Source: Trueperaceae bacterium
GTDB taxonomy: Bacteria > Deinococcota > Deinococci > Deinococcales > Trueperaceae
DNA: 15,347 nt
Direction of reading: 5' to 3'
Assembly (NCBI GenBank): GCA_011390455.1
Contig: JAABSI010000068.1
Span: 1-15,347, forward strand
The translations under genes and the position numbers were made by a program. Under the pieces are notes generated by a model. It saw nothing but the letters and a program-made list of their open reading frames with translations, was not told the origin of the DNA and searched no databases. Positions 12,569-15,347 of this stretch are shown here, one piece after another. Each line of letters opens with the position of its first letter. The first letter of the stretch is position 1.

Positions 12569-15274
12569 TCAGAACGTGAGCGTCCGGTCGATGTAGAAGA
12601 CCGGCGACTCGACGACCTCGTAGTGCGCCGCGTTGGCGGGGTCGCCGCCGGCCTTCAGCAGCGTCACCCGGAAGCGGTAGGCGCCGTTCGGCAGGACCGA
12701 GGCGTCGAAGTCGCCCAGCCCGTACGCGCTGAGGTCGCCGACGTTGTTGCGGCGGACCAGGTCGAACTCGAAGGCCGGCTGCGCGCCCATCCAGGTGCGC
12801 AGCGGGTCGAGCGGGACGATCTCGGCGGTCATCGTCTGGGCGCCGTGGAACAGCCCGATCGCGAAGAACGGGAAGTCCTCGCCCTCCATCGTGTAGGCCC
12901 ATTCCGGGTCGACCAGGAAGAGGTCGCCCCCGAAGAGCACGACGAGTTCCGGGGCGAAGGCCACGGTGGGGAGCGCCTGGTAGTCGCCGACGTAACCGGC
13001 GGCGGGAACCAGGATCTCGGTGATGCCCGGTCCGCCTGCGATCGGCAGGAACAGGAGGTACGTCCCCTGGATCGTGCCATCCGGCGCGTCCGGGTTCGCG
13101 GTGATGCGCACCTGGAACGAGGCCACGCCCCCCGCGGGCACGACGACGGAGTCGATCGGGTCGAAGAAGCCGCTGTCGCGAAGCTCGAAGTACTCGACCA
13201 GCGGCGGTGCGAAGCCGAAGCCGGGGTCCCACGAGAGGCCGTTCGTGTTCACCGGGATGGCGCTGAAGGCCTCGATCTGGGTGAGGACGTACTCGGCGGC
13301 GTTGCCCGAGTCGTTGCGGATGGTGATCACGTCGACGAAGGGGCCGTCGGCGGTCTCGCCGAGCGCCAGCTTGGCCGGCGATGCCTGCGTGTAGCTGTCG
13401 ATGGCGACGCCGACGTCGATCAGGCCCGCGCCCTGGCGGTGCACCGACTCGAGCAGGACGAGGTCGGCGAAGGGCTGCCCGCCGAACCACGTGACGGGGA
13501 AAGACGCGTTCTGCAGATGGTCGCGCACCCGGTGCGGCGGTACGTCGGGGCGCGCCTCGAGCATCAGCGCCACCGCGCCAGCAACGTGCGGGGAAGCCAT
13601 CGAGGTGCCGCTGAGGACCTCGTAGCCGGGGGTCCCGGCCACGCCGGGTGCGGCGCCGACGATCATCGACGAGTAGATGAAGCCACCGGGGGCCGCCAGG
13701 TCGGGCTTGAGCGCCAGGTCGGGCGCCAGCCCGTACGAGCTGAACGACGAGGCGAGGAACCCGGTGCCCGAGTCGACCTGGATGGTCGCGTCGGTCCACG
13801 TCAGCGTGACGTCGGCGCCGCCCAGGAGCCCGAGGATGGTGGCGCCGTCGTCCTGCGACAGCCCCAACGCGGGCGCCGTCCCGGGGAACGAGCCGCCCAA
13901 GGTGCCGAGGACCACGCCCCCGGCGACGTTGTTGGCGATCAGCACCGCGCTCGCCCCTGCGGCGACCGCGTGGCCGTGCTTCACCGAGAAGGCGCAGTTG
14001 CCGCGGTCGACGAGGGCCACGTCGCCGGTCGGGAAGTCGACGAAGTCGGCCGCGTCGCAGCCGAAGCCCGCGTAGCTGATCGGGTTCGAGGTGCCGGTGG
14101 TGGGCGGCTGGTCGGAGCCGTCGAAGACGCTGTACCCGAAGCTCTGGGCGCCCACGAGGAAGGACGCGAGGGTGACGTCGGTGTTGTCGATCGACGCGAC
14201 GGTGATCACGTCGGCGCCGGCGCCGGGGGCGCCGATGGTCCAGGTGCCGTTGGCCCCGTTGTTGCCGGCCGAGGCGACCGGCACCATGCCGAAGTCCATC
14301 ATCCGCGAGAGCGACTGCGAGGAGAAGTCCTGGGGCCAGCCGTTGTTGCTGCCGAGCGACAGGTTGACCACGTCCATGCCGTCGGCGAAGGCGCGCTCGA
14401 CGGCGGCCAGCACCACGTCGGAGTGGGTCGAACCCTCGCAGCCGAAGACGCGGTACGCGCCGAGGCCCACGCCGGGCGCGACGCCGGTCATGCCGACGCC
14501 ACCCGCGCCGACGATCCCCGCCACGTGGGTGCCGTGGCCGTTGCAATCACCGCCGCCCACGCGGACGTTCTCGGCGGCGCCCACGCCCTCGCCCGCCGGG
14601 GCGTCGAAGACCGGGCTGCTGGCGTTGTAGAGGTCGCCGACGAAGTCGTAGCCGGCGACGATCCGCCCGGCGAACTCGGGGTGCTCGAGCATGATCCCGG
14701 TGTCGACGATGCCGACGCGAACGCCGCTGCCGTCGAAGCCGCCCTCGCTCTGCACCGCGTCGGCGCCGGTCATGCCGAGCGCCGTGATCATGTCGGGCGT
14801 CAGCGCGCCCGGGTCGTGGCGCGACACCTCGGGGGCGGGGATGATGCCGACGGGGCTGATCGACACGACGCCGGGGAGGTTGGCGAGGGCCGCGACCTGG
14901 TTCGGGTCGAGCTCGGCCGAGAAGCCGGTGCCGAAGGTGCCGAAGGTGAAGCGGTGCGCGAGCGCCACGCCCGCGGCGTCGGCCGCCGCCTGGACCTGCG
15001 CGACGGCGGCGTTCACGGCCGAGCGGTTGCCGCCGTCGACGAGCGGCACGGCGGCCACCTCGACGTACCAGTGGCGGGGGGCGTCGATCGTCGGGTCGCT
15101 GCTGCTCGGAGCGGCGAAGGGGTCGACGCCGGGCGTCAGGTCGACGCGCGCCGTCATGAACTCGGGGCGCGGCGCGTCGGGCGAGCCGGCTCCGTTCAGA
15201 CCGCCGCAGGCGGCGAGGAGCGCGACCGAGGCGATGGCGAGGAGCAGACCGGCGCGCCGGACGTCAGAAGCCAC
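12569..15274 (-). CDS. S8 (subtilisin-like) serine peptidase lipoprotein with PA domain
   Basis: This 901-residue exported endopeptidase has a lipoprotein signal (MASDVRRAGLLLAIASVALL then AAC, lipid-attached Cys23). An I9-type inhibitor propeptide covers about 68-141 (HWYVEVAAVPLVDGG to LPGVVSISP). The subtilisin domain has all catalytic residues: Asp191 in VGIVDTGI, His247 in CNGHGTHVAGI, oxyanion Asn338 in SAGNNG, and Ser558 in LSGTSMASPHVAG. A PA domain (about 395-485, LVDRGNCAFSVKHGHAVAAG) is inserted between His and Ser, as in larger subtilases. The tail (610-901) is beta-rich, with an Fn3-like segment at about 640-735 and an unassigned C-terminal domain. The start is GTG at 15274, overlapping the previous gene by 11 bases; a GGGGGTC run lies just upstream. 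It should act at the cell surface. Confidence 0.94.
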   Translation of the reverse strand: MASDVRRAGLLLAIASVALLAACGGLNGAGSPDAPRPEFMTARVDLTPGVDPFAAPSSSDPTIDAPRHWYVEVAAVPLVDGGNRSAVNAAVAQVQAAADAAGVALAHRFTFGTFGTGFSAELDPNQVAALANLPGVVSISPVGIIPAPEVSRHDPGALTPDMITALGMTGADAVQSEGGFDGSGVRVGIVDTGIMLEHPEFAGRIVAGYDFVGDLYNASSPVFDAPAGEGVGAAENVRVGGGDCNGHGTHVAGIVGAGGVGMTGVAPGVGLGAYRVFGCEGSTHSDVVLAAVERAFADGMDVVNLSLGSNNGWPQDFSSQSLSRMMDFGMVPVASAGNNGANGTWTIGAPGAGADVITVASIDNTDVTLASFLVGAQSFGYSVFDGSDQPPTTGTSNPISYAGFGCDAADFVDFPTGDVALVDRGNCAFSVKHGHAVAAGASAVLIANNVAGGVVLGTLGGSFPGTAPALGLSQDDGATILGLLGGADVTLTWTDATIQVDSGTGFLASSFSSYGLAPDLALKPDLAAPGGFIYSSMIVGAAPGVAGTPGYEVLSGTSMASPHVAGAVALMLEARPDVPPHRVRDHLQNASFPVTWFGGQPFADLVLLESVHRQGAGLIDVGVAIDSYTQASPAKLALGETADGPFVDVITIRNDSGNAAEYVLTQIEAFSAIPVNTNGLSWDPGFGFAPPLVEYFELRDSGFFDPIDSVVVPAGGVASFQVRITANPDAPDGTIQGTYLLFLPIAGGPGITEILVPAAGYVGDYQALPTVAFAPELVVLFGGDLFLVDPEWAYTMEGEDFPFFAIGLFHGAQTMTAEIVPLDPLRTWMGAQPAFEFDLVRRNNVGDLSAYGLGDFDASVLPNGAYRFRVTLLKAGGDPANAAHYEVVESPVFYIDRTLTF

Positions 15275-15347
15275 GACCGACCCCCAGGTCGAGCAGGGTG
15301 CCCGCTTCGAGCTCGAGCCAGGCGCGCAGCAGCCCGTGCTCCGTCTG
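15264..15347 (-). CDS. C-terminal end of an unidentified protein, cut by window edge
   Basis: Reading the minus strand from the right edge gives 27 residues and a TGA at 15266-15264: QTEHGLLRAWLELEAGTLLD then LGVGRGF. Nearly every codon ends in G or C, which supports coding. The stop lies 11 bases inside the peptidase gene, implying an operon with coupled translation. The alternating hydrophobic pattern and final Phe resemble the last strand of an outer-membrane beta-barrel, but 27 residues are too few to assign a family. Confidence 0.6.
   Translation of the reverse strand, partial: QTEHGLLRAWLELEAGTLLDLGVGRGF

Noticed and set aside
1..15347. CRISPR arrays, tRNA or rRNA genes, insertion sequences
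   Set aside because: I saw no regularly spaced repeats, no tRNA-like cloverleaf or rRNA sequence, and no transposase or integrase motifs.

Overview
This is a high-GC bacterial window in which nearly every long open frame has a spurious counterpart on another strand, so I called genes on family motifs, start signals and codon-position bias rather than on length. The mix fits a high-GC diderm and most resembles a Deinococcota (Truepera-like) genome. Points in favour are a SARP/BTAD-type regulator, a large lipoprotein subtilase, a gene end with an outer-membrane-like terminal Phe, and several genes with a -10 box 6-8 nt before the start codon, which suggests leaderless mRNAs. That placement is inference; Chloroflexota or Actinomycetota are not excluded.

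Layout. (1) 1-337, minus: the 5' part of a small secreted protein of unknown family. It faces away, across a 380-bp gap, from (2) 718-2589, plus: a large regulator with a SARP-like winged helix, a degenerate P-loop domain and an unrecognised beta-rich C-terminal part. The linker between them (about 1884-2050) looks read in the wrong frame. (3) 7724-2593, minus: a four-gene carbohydrate operon (two ABC permeases, solute-binding protein, family 2 glycoside hydrolase). It has a good sigma-70 promoter at 7806-7834 and a 30-nt perfect palindrome before the hydrolase gene. No ATPase is encoded. A divergent ArsR-type regulator with a large C-terminal effector domain (7937-8959) probably controls it.

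(4) 8965-12464: an rmlB-rmlA pair for dTDP-4-keto-6-deoxyglucose, bracketed by two unrelated VapC-type toxin-antitoxin modules. On the left is an AbrB-type antitoxin with a PIN toxin (minus); on the right a Phd-type antitoxin with a PIN toxin (plus). rmlC and rmlD are absent. The tandem sites GGACTAAGTC at 11779-11801 look like the autoregulatory operator of the second module. (5) A strong hairpin at 12498-12531 separates this block from (6) a minus-strand pair running in from the right edge: the last 27 codons of an unidentified protein, overlapping the start of a 901-residue S8 peptidase lipoprotein.

How the parts work together. The ABC operon should import an oligosaccharide or glycoside, perhaps using a shared ATPase from elsewhere, and the hydrolase, which has no signal peptide, should cleave it in the cytoplasm under the divergent regulator. 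The rmlBA pair supplies nucleotide-activated deoxysugar for surface glycans. The toxin-antitoxin modules look like accessory insertions beside it. I do not see a clearly new multi-gene system. The most unusual items are the fused SARP/P-loop regulator with its suspected double frameshift, the AT-rich patch inside rmlA, and rmlBA lying between two toxin-antitoxin modules.
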